NCBI RefSeq assembly: GCF_014650695.1
Contig: NZ_BMVL01000013.1
Coordinates: 158,720-222,719 of the forward strand
Reading direction: 5' to 3'
Length of the DNA stretch: 64,000 nt
DNA from: Streptomyces avidinii
GTDB lineage: Bacteria > Actinomycetota > Actinomycetes > Streptomycetales > Streptomycetaceae
Of this stretch, positions 17,855-28,123 are shown piece by piece. The translations under genes were made by a program, and so were the position numbers. The first letter of the stretch is position 1. Each line of letters begins with the position of its first letter. The notes below the pieces were generated by a model that worked only from the letters and a program-made list of their open reading frames with translations, made no database searches and had not been told where the DNA came from.

Positions 17855-18577
17855 CTAGGACCAGGCGGCGACGAAGTACCCCACGCCGTACGGCGCGTCC
17901 TCGTACAGCAGGCGCCCGGTCAGCCCCGCGCCCTCCGCGGCGCCGGCCAGCACCTGCCAGGGGGCCCGTCCGGCGGCCTGGAGCTCGGCCGCTAGCCCGG
18001 CGTCCAGGGCGGCGAGCGCGGGCACGTCGGCGGCGCCCAGCGCGCGGGCGGCGGCCTCGTCGAAGGCAGCGGCCCGCTCGTCGAGGTAACCGGGGGCCTT
18101 GAGGGTGCGGCAGGCACTGCCGTCCCCGAGGACCAGCATGGCCACACGTTCGGCGGAACCGCCCAGGTCCGCGCCGAGGAGGCCGCAGCCGCTCGGGGCG
18201 AGGTCCGCGGCGACGGCCACTCCGGCGACCGGGGCGGCCGCCCAGCGGGCCCGGCCGAGCAGCCAGCCGGCCACCGCGAGGGAAGCCGGGAGGGTGACCC
18301 CGGTGGCGTGGCCGCTCGGCGGTTCGCCCAGGTCGGGGCCCAGGGTGACGGTCAGGTCCACGCCGAACCCGGCGAAGCTGCCGGGGGTGCCCTGGTCGTA
18401 CGCGCCGCCCTCGGCGGCGGCCCCGACCACGACCAGCAGGTCGGGCCGGGACGCGGTGAGCACCGCCAGCGCGTCGGAACAGGCGGTACGGGCGGCCCCG
18501 AGTTCGGCGGCGGCCCCGGCGGCGACCTCCGGCACGAGCAGGGGCGGGGCGGGACAGACGGCAGCGGCTACGAGCAT
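17855..18577 (-). CDS. Class III extradiol dioxygenase-like (MEMO-type) protein
   Basis: 240 residues. The pattern LVAAAVCPAPPLLVPE at the N-terminus, a central PDLLVVVGAAAEGG strand-loop and a C-terminal YEDAPYGVGYFVA fit the class III extradiol ring-cleavage dioxygenase (LigB/MEMO) fold. The metal-binding histidines of active enzymes are not obvious: the N-terminal motif has CPAPP where active enzymes have a His. Catalysis is therefore doubtful. It is the downstream neighbour of miaB on the same strand, as in other Streptomyces. Confidence 0.7.
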   Translation of the reverse strand: MLVAAAVCPAPPLLVPEVAAGAAAELGAARTACSDALAVLTASRPDLLVVVGAAAEGGAYDQGTPGSFAGFGVDLTVTLGPDLGEPPSGHATGVTLPASLAVAGWLLGRARWAAAPVAGVAVAADLAPSGCGLLGADLGGSAERVAMLVLGDGSACRTLKAPGYLDERAAAFDEAAARALGAADVPALAALDAGLAAELQAAGRAPWQVLAGAAEGAGLTGRLLYEDAPYGVGYFVAAWS

Positions 18578-18615
18578 GATCCGCAGCCTAGCCGCAGGCG
18601 CGGAACCCGTGTCGC

Positions 18616-20139
18616 TCAGGAGGAGGCGGGCACCGAGCAGCCGGAGGCGACGGTCGGCAGCGGCGCCGGGACGCCCAGCGTCGGGATGCCGAGCATGACG
18701 CCCGCCGGCTGGGCCGGGGCCGCGTTGCGCTTCTCCCAGGCGTCGCCGGCGCGGGTTCGGCGCACCGTCGGCGTCGGCCCCTCGGCCAGCAGGTGGTGCG
18801 GAGCCGCGTAGGTGATGTCCACGGTGACCACGTCGCCCGGGCGGACCTCCGCCTCCGGCTTCGTGAAGTGGACCAGGCGGTTGTCGGGCGCGCGGCCGGA
18901 GAGGCGGTGCGTGGCGCCGTCCTTGCGGCCCTCGCCCTCCGCGACCATGACCTCGAGGGTGCGGCCGACCTGCTTCTTGTTCTCCTCCCAGGAGATCTCC
19001 TCCTGGAGGGCGACCAGGCGCATGTAGCGGTCCTGCACGACCTCCTTGGGGATCTGCCCGTCCATGTCGGCGGCGGGGGTGCCGGGCCGCTTGGAGTACT
19101 GGAAGGTGAAGGCGTTCGCGAAGCGGGCCTCGCGCACCGCGTGCATCGTCTGCTGGAAGTCCTCCTCCGTCTCACCGGGGAACCCCACGATGATGTCGGT
19201 GGAGATCGCGGCGTGCGGGATCGCGGCGCGGACCTTCTCGATGATGCCGAGGAACCGCTCCTGCCGGTACGAGCGGCGCATCGCCTTGAGGATCGGGTCG
19301 GAGCCGGACTGCATCGGCATGTGCAGCTGGGGCATCACGTTCGGGGTCTCGGCCATCGCCGCGATCACGTCGTCCGTGAAGTCGCGCGGGTGCGGGGAGG
19401 TGAAGCGGACCCGCTCCAGGCCCTCGATCGCACCGCAGGCGCGCAGCAGCTTGCTGAAGGCCTCGCGGTCGCCCAGGTCCGAGCCGTACGCGTTCACGTT
19501 CTGGCCGAGCAGGGTGATCTCCGAAACGCCCTCGGCGACCAGGGCCTCCACCTCGGCGAGGATGTCGCCGGGCCGGCGGTCCTCCTCCTTGCCGCGCAGC
19601 GCCGGGACGATGCAGAAGGTGCAGGTGTTGTTGCAGCCGACGGAGATCGAGACCCAGGCGGCGTACGCGGACTCGCGGCGCGTCGGGAGCGTGGAGGGGA
19701 AGGCCTCCAGCGACTCGGCGATCTCGACCTGCGCCTCCTCCTGGATGCGCGCGCGCTCCAGCAGCACGGGGAGCTTGCCGATGTTGTGCGTACCGAAGAC
19801 GACGTCGACCCAGGGAGCCCGCTTGACGATCGTGTCGCGGTCCTTCTGCGCGAGACAGCCGCCGACGGCGATCTGCATGCCGGGGCGCTTGGTCTTCATC
19901 GGGGCCAGCCGGCCGAGGTTGCCGTACAGCTTGTTGTCGGCGTTCTCGCGGACCGCGCAGGTGTTGAAGACCACGACGTCGGCGTCGCCGTCGGCGCCCT
20001 CGGGCGCCCGGACGTAGCCGGCGTCCTCCAGCAGACCGGAGAGCCGCTCCGAGTCGTGCACGTTCATCTGGCACCCGTAGGTGCGCACCTCGTAGCTTCG
20101 CTTCACGTCCACTGCCTGGCTCCGGTCGCTGCTGGTCAT
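18616..20139 (-). CDS. miaB: tRNA-2-methylthio-N6-dimethylallyladenosine synthase
   Basis: Radical-SAM methylthiotransferase that adds a methylthio group to i6A37, the product of MiaA. 507 residues. The N-terminal UPF0004 domain has the auxiliary cluster cysteines in YGCQMN, NTCAVREN and GGCLAQKD. The radical SAM motif CNNTCTFC is near 168, and a TRAM domain spans about 390-460. The frame is open far upstream, but MTSSDRSQAVDVKRSYEVR at 20139 fits the family. No Shine-Dalgarno is present. TACCCT lies 6 bases before the ATG and could be a -10 box of a leaderless transcript, though its -35 is poor. Confidence 0.94.
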   Translation of the reverse strand: MTSSDRSQAVDVKRSYEVRTYGCQMNVHDSERLSGLLEDAGYVRAPEGADGDADVVVFNTCAVRENADNKLYGNLGRLAPMKTKRPGMQIAVGGCLAQKDRDTIVKRAPWVDVVFGTHNIGKLPVLLERARIQEEAQVEIAESLEAFPSTLPTRRESAYAAWVSISVGCNNTCTFCIVPALRGKEEDRRPGDILAEVEALVAEGVSEITLLGQNVNAYGSDLGDREAFSKLLRACGAIEGLERVRFTSPHPRDFTDDVIAAMAETPNVMPQLHMPMQSGSDPILKAMRRSYRQERFLGIIEKVRAAIPHAAISTDIIVGFPGETEEDFQQTMHAVREARFANAFTFQYSKRPGTPAADMDGQIPKEVVQDRYMRLVALQEEISWEENKKQVGRTLEVMVAEGEGRKDGATHRLSGRAPDNRLVHFTKPEAEVRPGDVVTVDITYAAPHHLLAEGPTPTVRRTRAGDAWEKRNAAPAQPAGVMLGIPTLGVPAPLPTVASGCSVPASS

Positions 20140-20458
20140 GCAATAAGGGTAGGCGGTACCCGGTGGCCCTCCGGTCCCCCGTTCGGCCGACCCCGGCGGA
20201 AGGCGGTGGCCGAAGAGGACGAGCGGCAGGTCCTGGGCTTCCGCGTGCACGGGGGTTCCCTCTCGGTAGGACCGGTCCGGGTCGTCCGCGCGCAGCCGGA
20301 TGCCGGTCGGGTCCACGCCCGAAGGGGCGGGTCGCCCCGGACCGGCGCGGCGACGGGCCGCCCGGCCGCCGCCCACGAGCTGCTGCGACGGCTCCGCCCC
20401 GGGGCCCCGGACCGGCCGCGCCGTGACAGGACGGCGGCCGGGTGGCAGGATCGCGGCC
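20140..20458. other. 319-bp gene-free divergent region between miaB and the TAXI gene
   Basis: Several frames are open here only because of the high GC content. None has a convincing start or codon pattern. TTCGGCC (20182-20188) and GGCCGAA (20208-20214) form an inverted repeat of 7-base arms. No promoter stands out on either strand. Confidence 0.5.
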
Positions 20459-21454
20459 ATGCCTCTCGTACCGCCCCGGATCAGCAGGCGCCACGCCCTG
20501 CGGGTCCTGGTGGCCGTACTCGCCGTCCTCGGGATCCTGACCTGGTGGCTGAAGCCCTTCGGGCAGCCGGATCTGAGCGGCGAGCTGACCTTCAGCACGG
20601 GCGCGCGGACCGGGGTCTACCACCGGTACGGGTTGTTGCTGGAGCAGGCGCTCGGTCCGGAGATACCCGGGGTGGACGTACGGCTGGAGACCAGCGAGGG
20701 CTCGCAGGAGAACCTGAAGCGGCTGGCCACCGGTGAGGCCGACTTCACGGTGGCGACGGCCGACGCGGTGGCCAAGTACCGGCTCGACGGGAAGCCCGGC
20801 GCGGACCGGCTGCAAGGGGTCGCGCGGCTCTACGACGACTACGTGCAGTTGGTGGTCCCGGCCGGCTCCCCGGTGCAGTCGGCCCGTGACCTGCGTGGCA
20901 AGCGGGTCGCCATAGGTCAGCCGGGCTCCGGGGTACGGCTGGTCTCGGAGTGGCTGCTCAAGGCGGCCACGATCGACCCGGTGCTGGACGTCACGCCGGT
21001 GTCCATCGGCATCGACACCATGCCGGGCGAGTTGGAGGCCGGCCGGATCGACGCCTTCTTCTGGTCCGGCGGCCTGCCGACGAACGCCGTGCGCGAACTG
21101 TCGGAGCGCTTCGACATCCGGCTCGTGCAACTCGGCGACCTGGTGGAACAACTCCAGGAGAACGGCGGCCCGGCACGCTACTACCGGACGGCGGTCATGC
21201 CCCAGGACGCGTACACACGGGCCCGCAACACCAGCTCGGTGGCGACCCTGGCCGTGCCGAACCTGCTGGTCACCACGGCGGGGGCCGACCCCCGGCTCAC
21301 CGAGCAGCTGACGCGGACGGTGATCGGCAGCCGCGACCTCGTCGGCCGCGAGGTGCATGCGGCGCAGCTCGTGGACCTGCGGACGGCGATCTACACCGAC
21401 CCCCTGGAGCTGCACGAGGGCGCCCGCCGGTACTACCGGTCCGTCAAGCCCTGA
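20459..21454 (+). CDS. TAXI-family solute-binding protein (TRAP-type), orphan
   Basis: 331 residues. An N-terminal signal or anchor carries a twin-arginine pair (RISRRHALRVLVAVL), followed by a TAXI fold. FSTGARTGVYHRYG opens the ligand domain, with TSEGSQENLKRLATGEADF, GKRVAIGQPGSG and FFWSGGLPT as in TAXI binding proteins of TRAP transporters. These usually serve a fused membrane permease for dicarboxylates or glutamate-like solutes. No TRAP permease gene lies nearby, so the partner must be elsewhere or absent. AGGA precedes the ATG at 8 bases. Confidence 0.85.
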   Translation: MPLVPPRISRRHALRVLVAVLAVLGILTWWLKPFGQPDLSGELTFSTGARTGVYHRYGLLLEQALGPEIPGVDVRLETSEGSQENLKRLATGEADFTVATADAVAKYRLDGKPGADRLQGVARLYDDYVQLVVPAGSPVQSARDLRGKRVAIGQPGSGVRLVSEWLLKAATIDPVLDVTPVSIGIDTMPGELEAGRIDAFFWSGGLPTNAVRELSERFDIRLVQLGDLVEQLQENGGPARYYRTAVMPQDAYTRARNTSSVATLAVPNLLVTTAGADPRLTEQLTRTVIGSRDLVGREVHAAQLVDLRTAIYTDPLELHEGARRYYRSVKP

Positions 21455-21475
21455 GGCCACCGAGGACCCGGAGAG

Positions 21476-21496
21476 CCCCCGGAGAACCTCCGGGGG
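21476..21496. terminator. Terminator hairpin between TAXI and ROK genes
   Basis: Arms CCCCCGGAG and CTCCGGGGG with a 3-base loop directly abut the stop codon of the leftward ROK gene. It can end transcription of both converging genes. Confidence 0.85.
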
Positions 21497-22534
21497 TCAC
21501 GAGGACGACGAGGGCAGCAGCATCGTCGCCGCCGCGGCCGCGCCGATCAGCCCCGCGTGGGTGCCCAGCATCGCCGGGACCACCTGGACGTCCTTGACGA
21601 AGGAGAGCGTGGCGTAGGCCGCGAGGTGGCGGCGGATCGGGGCGAAGAGGGTGTCACCCGCGGCCGCCACTCCACCGCCGATGACGGCGATGTCCGTCTC
21701 CACGAGTGTCGCGGTGGCCGCGATGGCGGCGGCCAGGGCGCGACCCGCCCGGTCGAATGCGGCCAGGGCGATCGGGTCGCCCGCGGCGGCGGCAGCGGCC
21801 ACGCCCGCCGCCGTGGCATCGGCTCCGCCTCCCTCGGTGCCCGACGGGGCGTCCGACGCGGGGTCCGACGGCTTCCAGCCGTGGTCGAGCGCCCAGCGGG
21901 CGATCGCCGTGCCGGAGGCGATCGACTCGACGCAGCCGCGGCTGCCGCAGACGCACGGTTCACCGTCGAAGGCGACGCTGATGTGACCGATGTGCCCCGC
22001 GTTGCCCGTGGGGCCGGGGTGGAGCTGGTTGTTCAGGATCAGGCCACCGCCGACGCCGGTGGAGACCACCATGCACAGGGCATTCGCATGCCCGCGGGCC
22101 GCGCCCAGCCAGTGCTCGGCGGCGGTCATCGCCACCCCGTCACCGGCCAGCACCGTCGGCAGATCGGCCCCGTGCGCCGCGAGCTCCGCCACGACCCGCT
22201 CCTGGACGGGGAAGTCCCGCCACGCGCCGATGTTGACCGGGCTGACCGTGCCCCGGGAGGCGTCCACCGGTCCGGCGCTGCCGATCCCGCAGCGGACCGC
22301 CGAGGCCCACAGCGGCGACTCGGACAGCTCGGCGACGACCTCGGCGACCGCCGCCATCACGCCGTCCCCGTCCACGCCGCGCGGGGTCGGGCGGCGGGTG
22401 GTGGCCGTCATCGTGCCGTCGGGGTGCACCAGCGCCCCGGCGATCTTCGTACCGCCGATGTCGATCGCCACCGTAGGGCCGGAGGAAGCTGCGGCGGCTC
22501 GCGGTGCGGGGAACGGGGCGGTGGGAATGATCAC
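21497..22534 (-). CDS. ROK-family sugar kinase
   Basis: 345 residues. It has an N-terminal ATP motif (VAIDIGGTKIAGAL), a catalytic-loop Asp in VLAGDGVAM, GHI..GHISV zinc-site histidine, and the diagnostic ROK cysteine motif CVCGSRGCVE. There is no N-terminal winged helix, so it is a kinase rather than a repressor. Likely substrates are glucose, mannose or N-acetylglucosamine. The glycosidase neighbours favour mannose or GlcNAc, which is inference. Its GTG start overlaps the lacI stop by 4 bases (GTGA), showing translational coupling in the GH38-lacI-ROK operon. A Gly/Asp-rich insert of about 30 residues lies near 235-260. Confidence 0.9.
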   Translation of the reverse strand: MIIPTAPFPAPRAAAASSGPTVAIDIGGTKIAGALVHPDGTMTATTRRPTPRGVDGDGVMAAVAEVVAELSESPLWASAVRCGIGSAGPVDASRGTVSPVNIGAWRDFPVQERVVAELAAHGADLPTVLAGDGVAMTAAEHWLGAARGHANALCMVVSTGVGGGLILNNQLHPGPTGNAGHIGHISVAFDGEPCVCGSRGCVESIASGTAIARWALDHGWKPSDPASDAPSGTEGGGADATAAGVAAAAAAGDPIALAAFDRAGRALAAAIAATATLVETDIAVIGGGVAAAGDTLFAPIRRHLAAYATLSFVKDVQVVPAMLGTHAGLIGAAAAATMLLPSSSS

Positions 22535-23670
22535 GGTGGCGGCTCCAGGAAGGGTTCAGGATTCAGTATGCGCCGGGGCGGCGCCGTGCTCTCGCGAGGC
22601 TCCAGCCGCGGCTGCTCGCTGATCCGGACCCCGGGCGGGCTGCCCGCGAGGACGGCCAGGAGTTCCTCGGCGGCCAGCCGGCCGAAGCCGGCGGTGTCCC
22701 GGACGAGCGCGGTGAGCCGCGGATGGGTGACCCGGCAGAGCGCGGAGTCGTCCCAGGCCACGATCGACAGCCGGCCCGGGACGGGGATGCCCAGCTCGGC
22801 GGCGACCGCGCTCCCGGCGACGGCCATCACGTCGTTGTCGTAGACCAGCGCGGTGGGCGGCAGCGGCTCGGCGAGGACCCGGCGGGTGGCGGCCGCGCCC
22901 TCGGCGTCGGAGTAGTCGGTGACCACCGAACGCACCTGGTCCGGGCCGAGCCCTCGCCGGGCCGCCTCGGTCCGCAGGGAATCCATCCGGTGGACCGTGT
23001 GGGCGAGGCCGGGGAGTCCGGCGATGTGCGTGATGCGGCGGTGGCCGAGCCGGTGGAGGTGGTCGAGCACCTGGGCCATGGCACCTGCGTCGTCGGCCCG
23101 GACCGAGGAGAGGGTCCCGGACGGAGCGCCCCCGCCCCCGCCCCCTGCTTCGGCCCCCGCGCCGGCTCCTGCCCCGGTGTCGCCCGTCGCGGCCGCCTCG
23201 CCGATCGTGACGGCGGGCAGGGCCAGTTGCTCCAGGAGCGCCGGGCGCGGGTCGCTCGTACGCGGGTCGACCACGAGGACGCCGTCGACCCTCCGCTCGG
23301 CCCACCAGCGGCGGTAGACCGCGCATTCGGCGTCGATGTCCTCGACGACCTGGAACAGCAGGGCGGTCCGGGCGGCGGAGAGCACCTCCTGGATGCCGGA
23401 GACGAGCTGGAGGAAGAAGGACTCGACGCCGAGCGTGTGCGCGGGCCGGGCGAGGACCAGGCCGACGGCACCGGACCGTTCGCCGGACAGGGCCCGGGCG
23501 GCGCTGTTGGGCTGCCAGCCGAGTTCCTCGGCGAGGCGGCGGATCCGGGCGCGGGTGTCCTGCGAGACGCCCGGCCGGTCGTTGAGCGCGAAGGAGACGG
23601 CGCTCTCCGACACCCCGGCCTGCCGGGCGATGTCCTTGATCGTGGGTCTGCGGGCCATGGCCTGTCTCAT
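22531..23670 (-). CDS. LacI-family transcriptional regulator of the glycan locus
   Basis: 379 residues. The N-terminal LacI helix-turn-helix (TIKDIARQAGVSESAVSFAL) and hinge are followed by a periplasmic-binding-like effector domain (GVLVVDPR.., GLPGLAHTVHRMDSL, VYDNDVMAVAGSAV, VAWDDSALCRVTHP). A Gly/Ala-rich insert of about 25 residues lies near 150-175, which is unusual. The ATG at 23670 overlaps the alpha-mannosidase stop by 4 bases (ATGA) and its own stop overlaps the ROK start. Probable operators lie at 28103 and 28159. The inducer is probably a mannose- or GlcNAc-containing sugar. Confidence 0.9.
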   Translation of the reverse strand: MRQAMARRPTIKDIARQAGVSESAVSFALNDRPGVSQDTRARIRRLAEELGWQPNSAARALSGERSGAVGLVLARPAHTLGVESFFLQLVSGIQEVLSAARTALLFQVVEDIDAECAVYRRWWAERRVDGVLVVDPRTSDPRPALLEQLALPAVTIGEAAATGDTGAGAGAGAEAGGGGGGAPSGTLSSVRADDAGAMAQVLDHLHRLGHRRITHIAGLPGLAHTVHRMDSLRTEAARRGLGPDQVRSVVTDYSDAEGAAATRRVLAEPLPPTALVYDNDVMAVAGSAVAAELGIPVPGRLSIVAWDDSALCRVTHPRLTALVRDTAGFGRLAAEELLAVLAGSPPGVRISEQPRLEPRESTAPPRRILNPEPFLEPPP

Positions 23671-26600
23671 TCGTCCTTCGAGTGCGTCACGCGTGGCGGA
23701 ATACGGAGGGCAATGGCCGGACCGTACGCGATCCTGCCCTGGCAGACCGCCTTGACGAGCATCCAGTGGTCCCCGGGAGGGGTGTCGAGCGGGGGACGCA
23801 GCTCGAACTCCACCTCGGCCACCCCGTCCGCCGGGACGTGCACGGGCCGGGTCGCCGGCCCGATCAACCCCCAGGTGCCGTACGGGGAGACGGCGTGGGC
23901 CAGTCCCGTCAGCGCGGTCCGCACGCCGGTGGCGCCGATCCGGACCGGTACGCGCCCCCGCGCGCCCGGGGCCACGGTCACGGCCGGCTCGGGCGCCTCC
24001 ACCCACAGCCCGGCCGGGACGGAGCCGCCGGGCACGGTGACCGTCAGCACGTCCTCGAACTCCCCCGCGGGGGTGGCGGCAAGGATCCTGACCAGGTGTT
24101 CTCCGGGGCCGGGACCGGAGCCGGGGCCGGGGCGATCGCCGGGGCCGAGCCCGGTCAGGGCTCCCGCCCCGGCTGCGGGCACCACGCTCAGCGGGATCCG
24201 CTCGTGCCCACCCGGTGCCAGGTCCACGACGCGCCGGGTCCAGGAAGCCTGCCAGCCGTCGGGGGCACGGACCTCCAGCGCGACGGGTCCGCGCGCACCA
24301 CCGTGGGCGGCGAGCGTGACCGTCGCGGCGGACGGGTCTCCGTCGCATGTCACCGTGTACGGAGCGTCCCCCAGTGGGGCGGTCCCCGTGTTGTGCAGCC
24401 AGTAACGGCTGAACACGGGCTGCTGCGGCTCCCGTTCCCCCTCCCGCAGCGGCATGCCCGAGGCAGTGGGCAGCAGCAGTGTGGTGGTGGCCGTGCCCCG
24501 GATGCCCGCCGCGAAGGCGCCGCGCGGGCGGTCCAGCAGGTCCGCCTCGACGACCGGATCGGGTGCCTGACCAGGGCCTTGGACCTGGGCCAGGACTTGG
24601 ACTTGGACCTGGAGCGGGGCCAGGACCAGGACCGCGCACCTCGGGCTCCGCCGCGCGGCCGTGCGTCTCGCGCAGCCGGACCGCGAGGCCGCCCTCCTCA
24701 CCCCGTTTCACGGCCTCGACCAGGACCCGGTCGGCCGGTTCCACGCCGAGCAGCGACCGGGTCGCCGGCCTCGGACCGCCCGTCGGGGCGGTGACCACGG
24801 CGGTGAGCGGCTTGTTGAACTCCCTTCCCCGGCGCGGCAGATCCAGCGCCCGCCAGTCCCCCTCGCCCGCGACCAGCGCGTGCTCGAAGACGTGCGTCCA
24901 GTGCTGGAGCTGGAAGGAGCTGCCGTCCGGGGCGGTACGGCGGGGCGGGTCCATCCACTCCCCGGCCGGCCGGCCGGTGCAGGAACGCATCAGGTTGCTG
25001 TGCAGGCGGCCCGCCGTGTCCACCGCGAAGCCGGGCGTGCCGCGGACGAGGATCCCGACGGTCCGCTGCGCGTACGGGGCCTCGCGCCCGGCCACCCCGG
25101 CCACCCCGGCCGGCTGCCCGCCGGCCTCCAGGCGGCCCGAAGCGGCGACGGCCCGGGCCAGTTCCGCCGGTGGCCCGGTGTGCACCAGGACCGGCAGGTC
25201 CCGGATCCCGGTGAGGTCGCAGCCGGGGCTCCAGAGCGCGCGGAGCGGGGCCCGGGCCGGGATCCAGACCCGGGCGTGCTCTCGTACGGCCTGTGCGTAC
25301 GCGGGATCGGCCGTCGCCAGCACCGCCGCCGTGAAGGCATTGGCTCCGGGGCCGCCGAGGGCGATCCGGAAGTCCGGGAGGCTGCTGTCCGCCGCCAGGT
25401 CGCCCCAGCGCGGACCGGCGGGCCGGGTGGGGGTCGCCGTGACCCCGTACCGGCCGAGCGCGGTCACCAACTCCCGCAGTCCGTCGGGAGTTCCCGCGTC
25501 CGGCAGCACGATCTCCGCCGCGCCCAGCGCCCGGTCCGGCCCGACCAGCGGCGCCGAGAGCGCGAACCAGTTCAGGCAGGGGCTGTCCAGGGTCCACGGG
25601 GCCCGCGTGTGGTCGGCCCCTGCATCCACCCCGGGAAAGGCGAAGCCGCGTCCCACCGCGGCGGCAGCGGTCTCCGCGACCGGGATCGCACCCGGCACAT
25701 CGGCGGGTACCCGCAGCCGCACCAGCTGGTCGGAGCCGGTGAACCCGTCGACGCACGTGGTCAGTTCGACCCGGTCGAGGCCCCGCCACAGGGTGGTGGT
25801 GCGGGTCCAGCGGACCGGCCCGGTGCGCCCGGTGGCGACGATCCGCGCCCCGAGCGGCCCCCGCTCCACCCGGCAGGAGGTGGCGGGCGCGGAGCCGGAT
25901 CCGGTGCCCGGGCCCTTGGGGAGCAGGTGCCAGGGCCCCTCCTCGAAGAAGGGGTGCCGGTCGTACTCGTCCTGTACGAGCAGTTCGTCCACCTCCCCGG
26001 TGCTCATGAGCTCCTGCCCCGTGCGCCGGTCCAGCAAGCGGGCGAGTCCGCCGCCGCGTGCCGGGTCGGCCTCGGCACGGAAGGCCTCGTTCTCCACGGC
26101 GAGGCCCTCCGCCGGCTCCCAGCCGCCCGAGGCCGGACTCCCCCGGTCCGGGGCGTCGGTGGCCCCGGCGGCCGCCAGCCACCAGGTCCGGTGGCCGAGC
26201 GAGGGCACCTCCTCGGCGAGGAAGACCAGCTCCGCCCGGTCGCCGGCCGCGGCCTCGACATGGACGGGCGCGCACCGGCCCTCGGCGTCACGGAGGGTGA
26301 TCCGGTGCTCCTGCGCGGCCGTGATCCCCGCGAGCCCCGCGACGGCCGACGCGGCCGCGTCCAGTGACACCCGGACCAGGTCGGTCCGCGGCCACGACAC
26401 CGGGTTGTACACGGTGACCGCCAGCAGCCCCGACCCCGGCTCCGCCTCCCCCTCCGGCCCCGGCGCCGGCACCGGCACCGGCACCGGCACCGGCACCCGA
26501 GTGTCCGCCGCGTCCGTCAGTGCGGCCAGCGCCTCCTCCCGTACGGCGGCCGCCAGTTCGTACGCCTCCCGCCAGGTCGGCAGCAGGTCCAGGTACACCT

Positions 26601-28071
26601 GGTCGGAGAAGGTCCCGGTGACGGCGTCGTGGTGGGCGGCGTGCACCAGGTGGCGCCAGGCCTTGCCCAGCGTCTGCGCCGGATGGTCCAGGAGTCCCTC
26701 GGCACAGGCCAGGGCCGCGAAGGCCTCCGCCTGTTCGAGGAGGTTCTCGGCGGCCCGGTGCGCCTGTTTCACGTCGGTGTAGGTGACGTCCTTGCCGGTG
26801 TACACGGGGCCCATCTCCCGGGTGACCGGTAGCGGCCGCTCGCCTCGCGCCGCGAACTCGGCCCGGACGGCGTCGAAGTGGGCGCGCGGCCCGGAGTGCT
26901 CCATGCGGGGCCAGCAGTAGCGGCGGTTCCAGGCGTGCTGGACGTCCAGGCCCCAGCGGTGCGGCCAGGAGAAGTCCGTGCCCATCGGGATCAGGACGTT
27001 CCGGGTCGCGGCGCAGGTGCGCAGCAGTTCGTACAGGTCGAGCAGCTGCTCGGCGGCGGCCTCCGCGTCCGGCGCCCCGTGGGAGGGCCAGCCGGCCGAG
27101 TAGTGCGCGGGCAGGTAGTGCAGCAGCAGTCCGTCGCCGCCGGGCGCGATCCACTCGTACTCGGCGGGCAGCTGCATCGCGGCGGGTGCCCGCAGGGGAT
27201 CCCCCCAGCGGTCCGTCATCGGGCCCCAGTGGTGGTGGGGGCCGCGCGCGAGGACGGCGGAGTCGAGCCCGCAGCCCGCCATCAGGGCGGGGAAGGACGG
27301 GTCGTGGCCGAAGGCGTCGAGCTGCCAGGCGGTGCGCGGGTCCGCGCCCAGGGTGCCGCGGTGCAGGGCGAGGCCGTGGACCGCGCCGCGGAGGGTGGTC
27401 TCGGCGGAGACGAGGTTGGTGGACGGCTCGTTGTAGGTGCCGCCGACGATCTCGACGCGGCCCTCGGCGATCAGCGCGCGCAGTTCGGCCCGGTCGGCCG
27501 GGTGGGTGTCCCAGTACGGCTTGAGGTAGTCGACCTCGGAGAGCACGAAGCGGTACGCGGGGTCCTCGCGAGCCTGCTGGAGGTGGAGCGGGATCAGGGT
27601 GAAGGCGGGGACGCCCTCGTGCTCCCAGCCGCGCTCCACCTCTCCGGGCCGCAGCGGGGTGTCCCACAGGGCGGTGTAGGCGGCCTGGGTGTTCCACCAC
27701 CTCGGGTCGTAGTGGAAGTGCGGGACGAGCCGGACGGTCCAGCCGGGCTCGGCGACGGTCAGCGCGAACGGCAGCTCGGCGAGCGGCCGCCCGTCGGGGG
27801 TGGCTACGCGGGCGGTGGCGGCCAGCAGCTCGCCCGGCGCGGCGGCGCCGGTGCGGACGGCGACCTCGACGGTGGAATCCGGTGCGCACTGCTGCGCCCG
27901 CAGGATGCGCGGGTGCGGCGTGGTGAGGCCCGCGCCGTGCACGGTGACGTGCAGCGGCCCGACGGGCCGGTCCCTGCGGATCCTTGCGCGGACCACCTGC
28001 GCGGGCGCTCCTGGCGGTCCGGTGAACAGGGCCGGAGTCGTGACCGCCGTGACCGAAATACCGCTGTACAT
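23667..28071 (-). pseudogene. GH38 alpha-mannosidase, apparently frameshifted by one base near 24580
   Basis: Family 38 alpha-mannosidase that removes alpha-linked mannose from N-glycans. The N-terminal catalytic domain has the zinc motif HFHYDPRWWN near 117 and the nucleophile motif DAFGHD near 251. The long middle and C-terminal beta domains follow, ending in a NEW3-like domain (VTVAPGARGRVPVRI). The coding frame changes in a Gly-Pro linker. Removing one T of the TT at 24579-24580 joins the two parts as PGPGPGQAPDPVVEADLL and gives about 1468 residues. The ATG at 28071 has GGGAAG upstream. It may be a sequence error rather than a dead gene. An in-frame GGCACC hexamer repeat sits at 26464-26495. 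Confidence 0.82.
26464..26495. repeat. Hexanucleotide tandem repeat GGCACC in the GH38 gene
   Basis: About five consecutive copies, encoding VPVPVPVPVP on the minus strand. Changes in copy number keep the frame. Confidence 0.85.
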
Positions 28072-28102
28072 TTCCACACACTTCCCTGCGGCCAGCCACA
28101 AC

Positions 28103-28114
28103 TAAAGCGCATTA
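28103..28114. promoter_or_regulatory. Candidate LacI-type operator 1
   Basis: TAAAGCGCATTA is a near-palindrome centred on GCGC, the form usual for LacI-family sites. It lies just downstream of the leftward promoter, 32 bases before the GH38 start. Confidence 0.5.
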
Positions 28115-28123
28115 GTCAGCCCA

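Noticed and set aside
20140..20155. Leaderless promoter for miaB (TACCCT before the ATG)
   Set aside because: The -10-like hexamer is well placed but no -35 lies 17-18 bases upstream, so it is kept only as a remark.
22531..28101. A single 1856-codon frame joining GH38 and LacI
   Set aside because: It exists only because the GH38 frame breaks and high GC leaves the wrong frame open. The lacI start (ATGA overlap) and the GH38 C-terminus in the other frame show two separate genes.
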